Assembly (NCBI RefSeq): GCF_000423945.1
Contig: NZ_AUIY01000017.1
Location: 1-64,000 of the forward strand
Reading direction: 5' to 3'
Origin: Butyrivibrio sp. XPD2002
Lineage (GTDB): Bacteria > Bacillota > Clostridia > Lachnospirales > Lachnospiraceae
Length of the DNA stretch: 64,000 nt
In this document: positions 63,960-64,000 of the stretch, piece by piece
How positions within the stretch are numbered: position 1 is the first letter of the stretch
Layout: each line of letters starts with the position of its first letter
The notes under the pieces: model-generated
What the model was told of the DNA's origin: nothing
The model's database searches: none
The model's input: only the letters and a program-made list of their open reading frames with translations
Translations under genes and position numbers: made by a program

Positions 63960-64000
63960 TCACTTCATAAGCTTCTGCAGCGTACAGACAAGCTCATCTA
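63960..64000 (-). CDS. Partial gene at the right edge, possibly a CsoR-type repressor
   Basis: Only the last 13 codons are in the window, ending DELVCTLQKLMK and stop. The sequence and its position 63 bp before copA fit the C-terminal helix of a CsoR/FrmR copper-sensing repressor. With so little sequence this is a guess from context. Confidence 0.35.
   Translation of the reverse strand, partial: DELVCTLQKLMK

Overview
The window looks like a chromosomal segment of a motile, anaerobic member of the Lachnospiraceae (Clostridia), plausibly near Butyrivibrio, Pseudobutyrivibrio or Roseburia. This rests on moderate GC, strong GGAGG ribosome sites, a Gram-positive mraZ-rsmH-ftsL-pbp-murD-ftsW-ftsQ-ftsZ cluster, a clostridial NADP-type glutamate dehydrogenase, DUF4317 and DUF5688 proteins, a CheC phosphatase with a chemoreceptor, and an AroE-AroK fusion. 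The genus is inferred, not proven.

Layout. 1-6.5 kb: a heterodimeric ABC exporter, a DUF4317 protein, CheC and a HAD phosphatase, all on the minus strand. 6.5-12.8 kb, plus strand: a fructose PTS operon (DeoR-type regulator, 1-phosphofructokinase, EIIABC) followed by HPr and Enzyme I, so the sugar-specific and general PTS parts sit together. 12.8-23.6 kb: a 54-residue small ORF, an NhaC antiporter, gdhA, a Gfo/Idh/MocA oxidoreductase, an SH3 membrane protein, tRNA-Arg(CCG), a DUF5688 protein, efp, aroQ, aroE-aroK and a YqeG phosphatase. 23.7-28.8 kb: an oppABCDF-type peptide importer with a near-consensus promoter. 28.8-38.6 kb: nrdR and a compact division cluster with four phased MraZ-type boxes upstream.

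38.7-40.2 kb is the most unusual part. A PD-(D/E)XK-like nuclease gene is followed by eight tandem units with an exact 52-bp period. Each unit carries inverted arms 29 bp apart, and the stretch ends in a strong terminator before mraZ. I know no named system that matches it.

40.3-45.2 kb: a permease, an SPFH protein overlapping a ribbon-helix-helix protein, a CPBP protease and the GTPase gene ychF. 45.2-53.9 kb is an accessory region inserted at the 5' end of ychF. It has a Tn916-like integrase and excisionase, fragments of type I restriction genes, a half-length DUF5688 copy, a two-repeat DNA-binding-like protein, then a nitroreductase, a chemoreceptor, an McrB-like N-terminal fragment and a truncated COG2865-type ATPase. 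The first 16 bases of ychF occur three times, and a 185-bp stretch of ychF leader occurs twice, which implies two nested or sequential insertions. 54.2-64 kb: an SGNH hydrolase, an HD phosphohydrolase, an ABC-F ATPase with a coupled unknown gene, a three-gene operon around a VWA lipoprotein, and a copper ATPase with a C-terminal chaperone domain that has its own internal ribosome site. The 3' end of a possible CsoR-type repressor lies at the right edge.
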